Shown here in pieces: positions 22,253 to 31,153 of a DNA stretch of 64,000 nt; position 1 is the stretch's first letter, and every line of letters begins with the position of its first letter. Position numbers and translations under genes: made by a program. This DNA comes from Streptococcus equinus (GTDB taxonomy: Bacteria > Bacillota > Bacilli > Lactobacillales > Streptococcaceae): the NCBI RefSeq assembly GCF_900104225.1, contig NZ_FNJK01000002.1, positions 186,001-250,000 on the forward strand, given 5' to 3'. The notes beneath the pieces were generated by a model. The model made no database searches. It saw only the letters and a program-made list of their open reading frames with translations, and was not told the DNA's origin.

Positions 22253-25200
22253 ACCTTTTTTAACGGCTGAAGACATTTCTTCTCTACAACAAGAAGAGGC
22301 TCAGTCGTCTAAAACACAAAAACGAACTCCTGAACAAATTGAAGCCATCTACAGCTATGGCAATAATATTCTAGTATCAGCGTCTGCTGGTTCAGGGAAA
22401 ACCTTTGTTATGGTCGAACGCATTATTGATAAAATTTTGCGTGGGATTACTGTAGATCAATTGTTCATCTCAACCTTTACAGTTAAGGCTGCAGGAGAAT
22501 TGAAAGAGCGTCTTGAGAAAAAAATTAGCCAAGCGCTACAAGCAACAAAGGATAATGATTTAAAAACCTATCTTAATGAGCAGTTGCTAGGCTTGCAAAC
22601 AGCTGATATTGGGACCATGGATGCTTTTACGCAGAAGTTGGTCAACCAGTATGGTTACACTTTAGGAATTTCACCAACTTTTCGCATCATGACGGATAAA
22701 AGTGAACAAGATATTGTTAAAAATGATGTCTTTTCAGATCTTTTCTCTGATTACATGACAGGAAAGAATAAGGATGTTTTCCGTAAATTAGTTCGTAATT
22801 TTTCAGGCAATCGCAAAGACAGTTCAGCTTTTCGAGGAATTGTCTACAAGATTTATGATTTCAGTCAAGCAACTGACAATCCGAAAAAATGGTTAGCAGA
22901 AGTCTTTTTAAAGGGTGCTAAGACCTACACAGACTTTTCAGCTATTCCTGATCAAGAAGTTTCAGATTTTTTAACTTGCTTACATGACACAGCTAATCAG
23001 TTGCAAGACGTAACGGATTTAGAAGATTATAAGCAAAAAACGGCTAAGGGTACACCAACAGCGGCTTATAAAAAGCATTTGAACATGATAGAGCATTTGC
23101 ATGAATGGGCTATGCATTTTGAGACTTTGTATGGCCGTGATGGTCTTGGTCGTTTGGCTGCTGACGTAGCTGATTTAATTCCGTCAGGTCCAGCAGTGAC
23201 TGTGGCAGGAGTGAAATACCCCGTTTTTAAAACTCTTCAGGGACGTTTGAATGGATTGAAACATTTAGAAACTATTTTCAACTATCAATCGGAAAGTCTT
23301 CCCTTGTTGGAGCTCTTGCAAGCATTTATGCAAGATTTCTCAGAGCAGTATTTGCAAGCTAAAATTCAAGAAAATGCTTTTGAGTTTTCAGACATTGCGC
23401 ATTTTGCTATTCAAATTTTGGAAGAAAACCCTGATATTCGAGAACTGTATCAAGAAAAATATCATGAAGTCATGGTCGATGAGTACCAAGATAATAACCA
23501 CACGCAAGAACGTATGCTTGAATTATTATCAAACGGTCATAATCGTTTCATGGTGGGAGATATTAAGCAATCGATTTATCGTTTTCGCCAGGCTGATCCG
23601 CAAATTTTTAACCAAAAATTCAAGGATTTCCAAGAACATCCTGAACACGGACAACTGATTTTACTTAAAGAAAATTTCCGTAGTCAATCAGAGGTTTTAG
23701 ATGCAACAAATAGTGTTTTCACACATTTAATGGACGAAGCTGTTGGGGAAATTTTGTATGATGGCATGCATCAATTGGTAGCTGGTAGCCCCGCACAAAA
23801 AGAAGTTCATCCAGAAAATGAGACTCAGGTTCTGATTTACGATACTGATGATAGTAGCGATTTACCAGAAAATGCTGAAGATGAGCAAATCAATCCTAAT
23901 GAAGTGAAATTGGTGGCTAAAGAAATCATTCGTTTGCATAATGAGGAAGATGTTGCCTTTGAAGATATTACCTTGTTAGTATCATCACGCACACGTAATG
24001 ATAGCATTTTACAGACCTTTGAGCATTATGGTATCCCTTTGGTAACTGATGGCGGTGAGCAAAATTACCTCAAATCAGTTGAAGTAATGGTGATGCTTGA
24101 TACGCTTAGAGCATTGGATAATCCGCTCAATGACTACGCTTTGGTAGCTCTTATGCGCTCACCGATGTTTTCTTTCAACGAAGATGACCTTGCTCGTCTG
24201 GCACTTCAAACGATAGAAGATGAGCACAAAGTTAATTTGTACCAAAAACTAGAACATGCTTTGGCTAATCAAGGTCAGCATGCAGAATTGGTAACACCAG
24301 CTTTACGTGAAAAATTAAAAGATTTCATGACTTGCTTTAGCAAGTGGCGTGATTTTGCCAAATGGCATTCGCTATATGATTTAATCTGGAAGATTTATAA
24401 TGAGCGTTTTTATTATGATTATGTGGGGAATTTACCACGCGCTGAACAGCGTCAAGCTAACTTATATGCTCTAGCACTTCGTGCCAATAATTTTGAAAAG
24501 ACAGGCTTTAAAGGTCTATCACGCTTTATTCGCATGATTGATAAGGTTCTTGAAAGCGAAAACGACCTTGCTGATGTTGAAGTGGCACTTCCTAAGCATG
24601 CGGTTAATTTGATGACCATCCATAAAAGTAAAGGTCTTGAGTTTAAGTATGTCTTTATTTTGAATATTGATAAGAAATTCAGCATTCAAGATATGATGTC
24701 ACCTTTGATTTTGTCACGTCAAAATGGTGCCGGTATCAAATATTTAGCTGACATGCGAGAAGAGTTGGATACCGATGCTTTTCCAACTGTCAAAGTTAGC
24801 ATGGATACATTACCTTATCAGCTCAATAAACGTGAGCTTCGCTTAGCGACTTTATCTGAACAAATGCGACTTTTCTATGTTGCCATGACGCGTGCAGAAA
24901 AGAAACTTTATCTGGTTGGTAAGGCTAGCTCTGAAAAACTGGTTGATAAATACAGCGGCAAATCCGAAAATAACCACTTACCAGTAGCAGAGCGCGAAGC
25001 CTTTATGACTTTCCAAGATTGGATGCTAGCCATTCATGAGGCCTATAAGGAATTACCATTTACGGTTGAATTCGTCACAGATGACGATCTTACCGAGGAA
25101 AAGATGGGGCAGATTGAAGTCAAGTCAGCTATCACACCAGATGATTTGAAAGATAATCGTCAGTCTGAAGATATTGCTGAAGCTTTAGATAGACTAGAGG

Positions 25201-25868
25201 CTGTTGAAAAGCTAAATACTAAATATCAAGCGGCGATTAATCTTCCAAGTTTGAGAACACCAAGTCAGGTTAAGAAGCTATACGAGCCAGTTATGGATGC
25301 AGATGGTGTTGATGTCATGACAAAATCTTATCAGGCTAAACTTACATTTGATCTTCCAGACTTTTCAAAGAAAACAAAAGTAGAAGCGACAGCGATTGGT
25401 TCTGCCATGCACGAACTTATGCAGCGTATCGCTTTATCTTCTCAAGTGACTTTAGAGGATATTACGACGGCTTTGACACAAGTCTCAGCTGAAGATGAGG
25501 TGAAGTCACGTATTCATCTTGAAAATGTTTTAGATTTCTTTGAAACTTCTGACCTTGGTCAGTTGATTCAGAAAAATATTGACAAGATTTATCGTGAAGC
25601 ACCTTTTGCCATGCTAAAAGAAGACCCTGAAAGTGGCGAAAGCTTCGTTGTCCGTGGGATTGTCGATGCTTATCTAGTTCTAGAAGATCGTATCATTCTT
25701 TTGGATTATAAAACTGATAAATACACAAATAGCCAAGAAATCAAGGAACGCTATCAAGGGCAAATGGCATTATATGCTGAGGCTCTTAGCAAGTCATATC
25801 ATATTGAACAAGTTGATAAATACCTTGTTTTACTTGGTGGAGAACGTTTAGAAGTTGTAAAACTGTAA
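22242..25868 (+). CDS. rexA: RexA, AddA-type helicase-nuclease subunit
   Basis: A 1208-aa UvrD-family helicase with a C-terminal RecB-type nuclease. Walker A SASAGSGKTF is near residue 47, motif II VDEYQDNN, motif III DIKQSIYRFRQADP, motif V MTIHKSKGLEF and motif VI RLFYVAMTRAEKKLYLVG are intact, as is the nuclease motif GIVDAYLVL...LLDYKTDK near the end. It starts within the rexB coding end, preceded by GAGGAGG, so translation is coupled. A terminator shared with the convergent gene follows. Confidence 0.97.
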   Translation: MTFKPFLTAEDISSLQQEEAQSSKTQKRTPEQIEAIYSYGNNILVSASAGSGKTFVMVERIIDKILRGITVDQLFISTFTVKAAGELKERLEKKISQALQATKDNDLKTYLNEQLLGLQTADIGTMDAFTQKLVNQYGYTLGISPTFRIMTDKSEQDIVKNDVFSDLFSDYMTGKNKDVFRKLVRNFSGNRKDSSAFRGIVYKIYDFSQATDNPKKWLAEVFLKGAKTYTDFSAIPDQEVSDFLTCLHDTANQLQDVTDLEDYKQKTAKGTPTAAYKKHLNMIEHLHEWAMHFETLYGRDGLGRLAADVADLIPSGPAVTVAGVKYPVFKTLQGRLNGLKHLETIFNYQSESLPLLELLQAFMQDFSEQYLQAKIQENAFEFSDIAHFAIQILEENPDIRELYQEKYHEVMVDEYQDNNHTQERMLELLSNGHNRFMVGDIKQSIYRFRQADPQIFNQKFKDFQEHPEHGQLILLKENFRSQSEVLDATNSVFTHLMDEAVGEILYDGMHQLVAGSPAQKEVHPENETQVLIYDTDDSSDLPENAEDEQINPNEVKLVAKEIIRLHNEEDVAFEDITLLVSSRTRNDSILQTFEHYGIPLVTDGGEQNYLKSVEVMVMLDTLRALDNPLNDYALVALMRSPMFSFNEDDLARLALQTIEDEHKVNLYQKLEHALANQGQHAELVTPALREKLKDFMTCFSKWRDFAKWHSLYDLIWKIYNERFYYDYVGNLPRAEQRQANLYALALRANNFEKTGFKGLSRFIRMIDKVLESENDLADVEVALPKHAVNLMTIHKSKGLEFKYVFILNIDKKFSIQDMMSPLILSRQNGAGIKYLADMREELDTDAFPTVKVSMDTLPYQLNKRELRLATLSEQMRLFYVAMTRAEKKLYLVGKASSEKLVDKYSGKSENNHLPVAEREAFMTFQDWMLAIHEAYKELPFTVEFVTDDDLTEEKMGQIEVKSAITPDDLKDNRQSEDIAEALDRLEAVEKLNTKYQAAINLPSLRTPSQVKKLYEPVMDADGVDVMTKSYQAKLTFDLPDFSKKTKVEATAIGSAMHELMQRIALSSQVTLEDITTALTQVSAEDEVKSRIHLENVLDFFETSDLGQLIQKNIDKIYREAPFAMLKEDPESGESFVVRGIVDAYLVLEDRIILLDYKTDKYTNSQEIKERYQGQMALYAEALSKSYHIEQVDKYLVLLGGERLEVVKL

Positions 25869-25872
25869 CATA

Positions 25873-25912
25873 AAAAAGTGACCGTAAGCATTGTGCCTGC
25901 GGTCGCTTTTAG
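25873..25912. terminator. Terminator between rexA and the convergent methionine-synthase-like gene
   Basis: A 16-bp stem (with two G-T pairs and one mismatch) around the core GTGACCG/CGGTCGC, loop ATTGT, then TTTT on the plus strand and, from the A-run before it, a T-run on the minus strand. Confidence 0.75.
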
Positions 25913-25965
25913 TATAGTATATTGTATTATTGTATATTGAAAAAAATAAAGATGAGTTGGACGAA

Positions 25966-27111
25966 TTAGTTCCAGAATTTAGCAGCAATTTCTTGCCCTT
26001 GTTTAATTTTAGCCCATTGTTGTGGGATAGCCAATTCATTTCCTGAATCACATGAGGCAAAACCACATTGATGAGAAAGGAAAAGACGATCTTTAGGGAT
26101 GATGTGACTAGCTTCTTCAAGCATTTTAAGAGCGCGTTCTTCATCATCAAGGTCAGTTGTTTTACTTGAAAGGAGTCCAAGAACAACTTCAGCGTCTTTA
26201 TCTTTCAAGCTTTCAAGAGCTTTAAGATCACCAGCTACTTCACTATCCCATTCAAGGAAGAAACGGTCATAGTGTTGGTCTTTCAAGAATTTTGTAGCGA
26301 TAGCTTCATAAGTACCACCAGCAGCAGAACGGCTTTCGTAGTTACCGCGGCAGTTATGAGTCCAAACTTTTAAACCAAGTTCGTGTCCGTAGTCAGCAAC
26401 TTCGTTATTAACTGCGATAAATTCATCAGCAAGATCAGCAAGGGCGCTGTTTCCTTCAGCGAAGAATCCAGCAGGGTTTGATTCATCAAAAAGTTCCCAA
26501 AGACAGTCGTCAAATTGGATAATTTCACCACCGACTTCTTTGTATTCTTTCAAGAATTCTTTGTAAGCATTGATAAGACCAGCTTTAAGTTCTTCGTTTG
26601 TTTTATAAACTTGATCTTCACCAGCAAGTTTATTGAAGACAGTGAATTCTGTATAGGCGTGTGCAGGTCCCCAAATTGTTAGTTTAGTATCAGTATCGCC
26701 AGCTTCTTCTTTAACTAGTTTATAGATATCAAGGAAGTGGTGGTTTTTACCTGAAAGTGGTTCAGTGATACGGATACCGATATCTTTACGTGTTTCAAAG
26801 TGTCCACCATCGTGGTCTTGGAATGTGTAACCATGGTCAGCAATGTAGCGTTCAATTCCTTTAAGACCCCAGACAAAGTCAAGGTGCCACATAGATTTTG
26901 AATATTCACCATCGGTTAAGACATCAATGCCGTTTGCTTTTTCTTCAGCGATAACTTTTTTAATATCAGCTGTTTCAGTTTCTTTATAGCCATCAAAAGC
27001 ATCGTAGAATGGGTATTTGATATCATCACGATGTTCGATGGCTGTTTTGTATTCACGTAAGTCAGCTGGGCGTAGAAGAGACCCAACTAGTTGAAATTTT
27101 GATTTAGCCAT
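25966..27111 (-). CDS. Cobalamin-independent methionine synthase-like protein (YxjG/YxjH type)
   Basis: A 381-aa protein corresponding to the C-terminal catalytic domain of MetE, without the N-terminal half. It matches the stand-alone family typified by Bacillus YxjG/YxjH. Candidate zinc and substrate residues are in HNCRGNYESR and HQCGFAS, plus the acidic GEIIQFDDC segment. The likely role is methyl transfer to homocysteine or an analog, in methionine recycling. A perfect MET-box (27195-27211) lies about 85 bp before the start, so control by the LysR-type methionine regulator (MtaR/MetR) is likely. Start ATG follows GAGG. The actual methyl donor is unknown. Confidence 0.88.
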   Translation of the reverse strand: MAKSKFQLVGSLLRPADLREYKTAIEHRDDIKYPFYDAFDGYKETETADIKKVIAEEKANGIDVLTDGEYSKSMWHLDFVWGLKGIERYIADHGYTFQDHDGGHFETRKDIGIRITEPLSGKNHHFLDIYKLVKEEAGDTDTKLTIWGPAHAYTEFTVFNKLAGEDQVYKTNEELKAGLINAYKEFLKEYKEVGGEIIQFDDCLWELFDESNPAGFFAEGNSALADLADEFIAVNNEVADYGHELGLKVWTHNCRGNYESRSAAGGTYEAIATKFLKDQHYDRFFLEWDSEVAGDLKALESLKDKDAEVVLGLLSSKTTDLDDEERALKMLEEASHIIPKDRLFLSHQCGFASCDSGNELAIPQQWAKIKQGQEIAAKFWN

Positions 27112-27194
27112 GTTATGTACCTCATTTGTTTTTGTGATTTCTATTGTAGCTGAGCTTTTCCATTTTGAAAAATAGTTATTTTTTTAGGACTATG

Positions 27195-27211
27195 TATAGT
27201 TTTAAACTATA
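27195..27211. promoter_or_regulatory. MET-box (MtaR/MetR operator)
   Basis: TATAGTTTTAAACTATA is an exact match to the streptococcal MET-box consensus TATAGTTTNAAACTATA. It lies upstream of the minus-strand methionine-synthase-like gene, with a TACAAT -10 box near 27147 on that strand, so the site is placed for activation. Confidence 0.88.
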
Positions 27212-27251
27212 ACTAAATTTTTCAAAATTTCTGTCTAATTAACTGAAAATT

Positions 27252-27260
27252 TGATATACT
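27252..27260 (+). promoter_or_regulatory. Extended -10 promoter for the cytidine-deaminase-like gene
   Basis: TG-A-TATACT lies about 35 bp before the ATG at 27295, divergent from the methionine-synthase-like gene. Confidence 0.55.
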
Positions 27261-27294
27261 AAGAAAATACAGACGATTTAAAAGGAGATTTGTG

Positions 27295-27735
27295 ATGGAT
27301 ATTTGGGAAAAATTGTATGAAGCAGCTAAAAAGGACTATAATCCTCATTATGTGACACCTTTTATCTATTCAAATCATGTTGTCGCAGCAATTGAGGCTG
27401 AAGATGGTCAGATTTTTACGGGATACTGCTTTGAAGCAACATCAGGTGTTTTTCACTTATGTGCTGAACGTGCGGCTGCCTTCAATATGTTTCAACAATC
27501 AGGTCAAACCACCATCAAACGTATTATTGCATTTCGGGATAAGCCGCCTTATGGTGAAGGTTCAGGGATGCCTTGTGGTGCTTGCCGTGAATTTTTGATG
27601 CAATTGTCGCCTAAAAACAAAGATTTGGAATTTATGCTGGACTATGAAAAGCGTGAAACCATCACTTTGGGGGAACTTATGCCATTATGGTGGGGTGAAG
27701 AACGTATGGCAGCAGGCATTGATGATTTAGACTAA
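27295..27735 (+). CDS. Cytidine/blasticidin deaminase-like protein
   Basis: A 146-aa zinc-dependent deaminase of the CDA fold. Zinc ligand and proton-shuttle residues are in HLCAERAAAFNMF and the PCGACREFLMQL motif. The sequence is more divergent and longer at the C-terminus than housekeeping cytidine deaminase, so the substrate is uncertain. The start is ATG 27295, seven bases after AGGAG; a GTG three bases earlier is possible. The next gene follows after 25 bp, suggesting one transcript. Confidence 0.85.
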   Translation: MDIWEKLYEAAKKDYNPHYVTPFIYSNHVVAAIEAEDGQIFTGYCFEATSGVFHLCAERAAAFNMFQQSGQTTIKRIIAFRDKPPYGEGSGMPCGACREFLMQLSPKNKDLEFMLDYEKRETITLGELMPLWWGEERMAAGIDDLD

Positions 27736-27760
27736 TAATATAAATACAGCGAGGTTGAGG

Positions 27761-28495
27761 ATGCGAGATAATCACTTACATACACATTTTTCTTACGATT
27801 CAGATGCACAGTTTGAAGACTATTTAGACCATTATACTGGTGATATTGTGACAACTGAGCACTATGATTTGTCAAATCCTTATACTAAACAAGATGACAT
27901 TCCAGATTATGAAGCTTATTCACAAGAAATTGCTGAGCTCAATAAAAAGTATGGTAACCGCATTAAAAAAGGTATTGAAATTGGATATTACCAACCGCGT
28001 GAAGCTGACATTTTAGCCTATTTGGCAGATAAGGAGTTTGATTTAAAACTTTTATCTGTTCATCATAATGGGACTAATGACTATCTTGATGACGAAGTGG
28101 CTGATATGGATAAAGATGTCATTATTCAAGAGTATCTGGACAAATTAGAATATGCCATTGGTCGTGTGGAGGCTGATGTTTTAGCTCACTTTGACTATGG
28201 TTTTCGTATTTTTGATTTGACTGTTGATGACTTAAAAGCTTACGAGCCACAATTAAAACGTATTTTCCAAAAGATGATTGATTATGATTTAGCTTTTGAA
28301 CTAAACAGTAAATCAATGTATTTATATGGAAAAGAACCTATTTATCGTTATGCCCTAGGTTTAGTTAAAGATTTAGGCTGTCATAAGTATTCGATTGGTT
28401 CTGATGGTCACAAGTTAGAACATTTCCGACTAGCCTTTGATAAAATCCAAGATTTACTAGATGAATTTGGCATTGAAGAGTGGGAGATTTTATAA
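27761..28495 (+). CDS. PHP-domain phosphoesterase (histidinol-phosphatase-like)
   Basis: A 244-aa PHP-superfamily metallo-enzyme. Metal ligands are visible in DNHLHTHFSYD, TTEHYD, EIGYY, SVHHNG, DVLAHFDYG and the late SIGSDGHKLEHF. It resembles HisK/HisJ histinol-phosphatases, but no histidine operon is nearby, so the real substrate could be another phosphate ester. Start ATG 27761 lies 6 nt after GAGG; a TTG at 27755 overlaps the ribosome site and is less likely. Confidence 0.85.
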   Translation: MRDNHLHTHFSYDSDAQFEDYLDHYTGDIVTTEHYDLSNPYTKQDDIPDYEAYSQEIAELNKKYGNRIKKGIEIGYYQPREADILAYLADKEFDLKLLSVHHNGTNDYLDDEVADMDKDVIIQEYLDKLEYAIGRVEADVLAHFDYGFRIFDLTVDDLKAYEPQLKRIFQKMIDYDLAFELNSKSMYLYGKEPIYRYALGLVKDLGCHKYSIGSDGHKLEHFRLAFDKIQDLLDEFGIEEWEIL

Positions 28496-28523
28496 AATCT
28501 CTATTAGGTTTAATTTTTAACAA

Positions 28524-28560
28524 AAAATCCCCTGAGCATAAAGCTCAAGGGACTTTTTAT
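28524..28560. terminator. Terminator between the PHP gene and the DUF3042 gene
   Basis: Stem CCC-TGAGC with GCTCA-A-GGG (one bulged A), loop ATAAA, flanked by an A-run and a T-run, so it can work in both directions for these convergent genes. Confidence 0.75.
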
Positions 28561-28570
28561 TTAACAATTA

Positions 28571-28744
28571 GTGAGAAATACGTTTGCGAGCTGCTTTTTT
28601 ACGATTTTCTTGAATGAAAGCAGCTTTTTCTTCTTCAGGATCAATGATTTTTTTCTTAACTGCGAAAATAGCACCAGCAACAGTAGCAGCTGTGGCTACA
28701 ACACCAGTAGCAAGACCTTTAGCAAATGCAAATTTTTTAGCCAT
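28571..28744 (-). CDS. DUF3042 family small protein
   Basis: A 57-aa protein, readable as MAKKFAFAKGLATG at the start, then VVATAATVAGAIFAVKKK, and ending RKKAARKRISH. It has one N-terminal membrane helix (about residues 8-28) and a charged, basic C-terminal helix with the DPEEEKAAFI segment typical of DUF3042 in lactic acid bacteria. A strong AGGAGG lies 9-10 nt before the ATG. Function is unknown. It is easily missed because a longer spurious frame covers it on the plus strand. Confidence 0.9.
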
Positions 28745-28774
28745 AATAAATTCCTCCTCACTGATAAGAACAGG

Positions 28775-28797
28775 GAGTATAAAGAACTTTTATACTC
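28775..28797. repeat. Inverted repeat in the DUF3042-miaA divergent region
   Basis: GAGTATAAA and TTTATACTC form perfect 9-bp arms around a 5-nt spacer. It lies in the 5' leader of the DUF3042 gene. A second inverted repeat, GTAGGA...TCCTAC, follows at about 28808-28831. Either could be an operator or an mRNA hairpin. Confidence 0.5.
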
Positions 28798-28838
28798 TTT
28801 TACAGCAGTAGGATTTGTTTTCTTGTCCTACCACCTTA

Positions 28839-28847
28839 TGTTATAAT
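28839..28847 (+). promoter_or_regulatory. Extended -10 promoter for miaA
   Basis: TG-T-TATAAT, about 84 bp before miaA. A cre-like TGAAAACGTTATAT (28879-28892, one departure from consensus) lies in the transcribed leader. Confidence 0.6.
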
Positions 28848-28930
28848 AATGGTAACGAAAATTGCCTAAAAATTCAAGTGAAAACGTTATATTTACTAAA
28901 AAAATCAGGCTTAGGACGGATAAAAAATAG

Positions 28931-29830
28931 ATGTCAAAAAAACTAAAATTGCTAGCCGTGGTAGGACCAACGGCTGTTGGAAAAACAGCTCTTGGAATTG
29001 AGTTAGCAAAACAATTTAACGGAGAGATTATCAGCGGTGATAGTCAGCAAGTCTACCGTCATTTAGATATTGGAACGGCAAAGGCAACGCCTGAAGAACA
29101 GGCAGCTGCTGTTCATCATTTGATTGATGTACGCGAAGTTGATGAGACTTATTCTGTTTATGATTTTGTTCAAGAGGCAAGTGTAGCTATCCAAGATATT
29201 GTCAGCCGTGGCAAACTGCCAATTATTGTCGGAGGAACAGGGCTTTATCTTCAAAGTCTTTTAGAAGGTTACCACTTAGGGGGCCAAGTTGATCAGGAGC
29301 AGGTTCTAGCCTATCGTAAAGAATTGGAGCTTTTATCTGATGAGCTTCTTTTTGAAAAAGTGGCAGAGCTTGGTAAGGAAATTCCAGAAATCAATCGTCG
29401 ACGTGCTATTCGTGCTTTAGAGTTGGCTAAATTTGGTAAAGATTTAGAAAACAAAGAAACAAATTATAATGCTTTTTTGATTGGTTTAAATGATGACCGT
29501 CAAGTCTTGTATGATCGTATTAATCACCGTGTTGACCTCATGGTTGAAAATGGTGTTTTGGATGAAGCTAAATGGCTTTATGATAATTACCGTGATGTTC
29601 AAGCAGCGCGAGCTATTGGTTATAAAGAACTCTTTCCGTATTTTGCAGGAGAAGAGTCAATTGAAACTTGTGTTGAAAAATTGAAACAAAACACACGTCG
29701 CTTTGCTAAACGCCAATTAACATGGTTTAGAAACCGTATGGCAGTTCAATTTTATAATGTTTCAGAAGCGGATTTTAAAGCAAAAGTAAGTGCCGATGTT
29801 GATTGTTTTTTAAATGAAAAGAAAATGTAA
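28931..29830 (+). CDS. miaA: tRNA dimethylallyltransferase
   Basis: A 299-aa enzyme that adds a dimethylallyl group to N6 of adenosine-37 in tRNAs reading UNN codons. The P-loop [14 protein letters not shown], the [16 protein letters not shown] motif and the [14 protein letters not shown] loop are intact, as is the RAIGYKEL segment. The ribosome site is weak (AGGACGG about 14 nt upstream). hflX follows, as in many bacteria, but here with its own promoter. Confidence 0.96.
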   Translation: MSKKLKLLAVVGPTAVGKTALGIELAKQFNGEIISGDSQQVYRHLDIGTAKATPEEQAAAVHHLIDVREVDETYSVYDFVQEASVAIQDIVSRGKLPIIVGGTGLYLQSLLEGYHLGGQVDQEQVLAYRKELELLSDELLFEKVAELGKEIPEINRRRAIRALELAKFGKDLENKETNYNAFLIGLNDDRQVLYDRINHRVDLMVENGVLDEAKWLYDNYRDVQAARAIGYKELFPYFAGEESIETCVEKLKQNTRRFAKRQLTWFRNRMAVQFYNVSEADFKAKVSADVDCFLNEKKM

Positions 29831-29850
29831 GGGAGTAAAACGCTCCCTTT
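29829..29850 (+). terminator. Possible weak terminator after miaA
   Basis: AAGGGAG-TAAAACG-CTCCCTT forms a 7-bp stem overlapping the miaA stop codon, with only a short T-run, so termination may be partial. Confidence 0.5.
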
Positions 29851-29869
29851 CACTTTTGAAAAGAAAATA

Positions 29870-29878
29870 TGATATAAT
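29870..29878 (+). promoter_or_regulatory. Extended -10 promoter for hflX
   Basis: TG-A-TATAAT, 36 bp before the hflX ATG. It would drive hflX, the unknown 212-aa gene and possibly rnz onward. Confidence 0.6.
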
Positions 29879-29914
29879 GAGATTTACGGATTAATTAAGA
29901 AAAGGGGTGAGTAC

Positions 29915-31153
29915 ATGATTGAAACAAGCGAACATCAAGAGCGCGTGATTTTACTAGGTGTTGAGCTACCGGATACAGAAAATTTTGAAATGTCTATGGA
30001 AGAACTGGCTTCTCTAGCTAAGACAGCAGGAGCTGAGGTAATCTCTTCATATCGTCAAAAACGTGAAAAATATGATAGTAAATCATTGATTGGTTCAGGG
30101 AAATTAGCTGAAATCAAGGCGGTTGTTGACGCTGATGAGATTGATACTGTCATTGTTAATGACCGTTTGACTCCACGTCAAAATGTTAATTTAGAATCAG
30201 AACTTGGTGTTAAAGTGATTGACCGCATGCAGTTAATTTTAGATATTTTTGCCATGCGTGCTCGCAGTCATGAAGGTAAATTGCAAGTTCATCTGGCTCA
30301 GCTCAAGTATATGTTACCTCGCCTTGTCGGACAAGGGGTTATGCTTAGCCGACAAGCAGGTGGAATTGGTAGTCGTGGACCAGGTGAAAGTCAATTGGAG
30401 CTTAATCGTCGTTCTATTCGCAATCAAATTGCAGACATTGAACGTCAATTAAAAGTGGTTGAAAAAAATCGTGAGACTGGACGTGAAAAAAGAACAGAAT
30501 CGCAAGTCTTTAAAATTGGGCTCATCGGTTACACCAACGCTGGTAAATCAACTATTATGAATGTGTTAACAAATGATAAGCAGTATGAAGCTGATGAGTT
30601 ATTTGCGACTTTGGATGCCACAACCAAGCAAATTTACCTGCAAAATCAATTTCAGGTGACGTTGACGGATACTGTTGGTTTTATTCAAAATTTACCGACA
30701 GAATTGGTCGCTGCCTTTAAATCAACGTTAGAGGAAAGTCGTCACGTTGATTTACTTTTACATGTGATTGATGCTAGTGATCCAAATCATGCTGAACACG
30801 AAAAAGTGGTTTTGAATTTGTTAAAAGAGTTAGATATGTTGGACATTCCACGTTTAGCTGTTTATAACAAAATGGATGTTGCTGAGCATTTTGCAGCGAC
30901 AGCTTTCCCAAATGTGCGTATTTCAGCGCGTGATAAAGAGGCTCGTTCACTGTTACGTCGTTTGATTATCAATGAAATTCGTGAGATTTTTGAACCCTTT
31001 AGTATTCGTGTTCACCAAAATCAAGCCTACAAGCTTTACGATTTGAATAAATTGGCTCTTCTTGACCGTTATGATTTTGCAGAAGAGTATGAAACGATTA
31101 CAGGCTACATTAATCCTAAAAATAAATGGAGACTAGAAGAATTCTATGACTGA
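29915..31153 (+). CDS. hflX: GTPase HflX
   Basis: A 412-aa ribosome-associated GTPase that splits stalled 70S ribosomes, for instance after heat or antibiotic stress. The N-terminal HflX domain (RQKREKYDSKSLIGSGKLAEI, GGIGSRGPGESQLE) precedes the G domain, with G1 GYTNAGKST, G3 DTVGFIQNLP and G4 NKMD. A strong AAAGGGGTGAG ribosome site is present. The last 8 bp overlap the next gene, implying coupled translation. Confidence 0.96.
   Translation: MIETSEHQERVILLGVELPDTENFEMSMEELASLAKTAGAEVISSYRQKREKYDSKSLIGSGKLAEIKAVVDADEIDTVIVNDRLTPRQNVNLESELGVKVIDRMQLILDIFAMRARSHEGKLQVHLAQLKYMLPRLVGQGVMLSRQAGGIGSRGPGESQLELNRRSIRNQIADIERQLKVVEKNRETGREKRTESQVFKIGLIGYTNAGKSTIMNVLTNDKQYEADELFATLDATTKQIYLQNQFQVTLTDTVGFIQNLPTELVAAFKSTLEESRHVDLLLHVIDASDPNHAEHEKVVLNLLKELDMLDIPRLAVYNKMDVAEHFAATAFPNVRISARDKEARSLLRRLIINEIREIFEPFSIRVHQNQAYKLYDLNKLALLDRYDFAEEYETITGYINPKNKWRLEEFYD

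Noticed and set aside
28571-28846. Plus-strand 91-aa frame rich in Phe and Ser
   Set aside because: It is the reverse of a real minus-strand DUF3042 gene with AGGAGG and family-like sequence.
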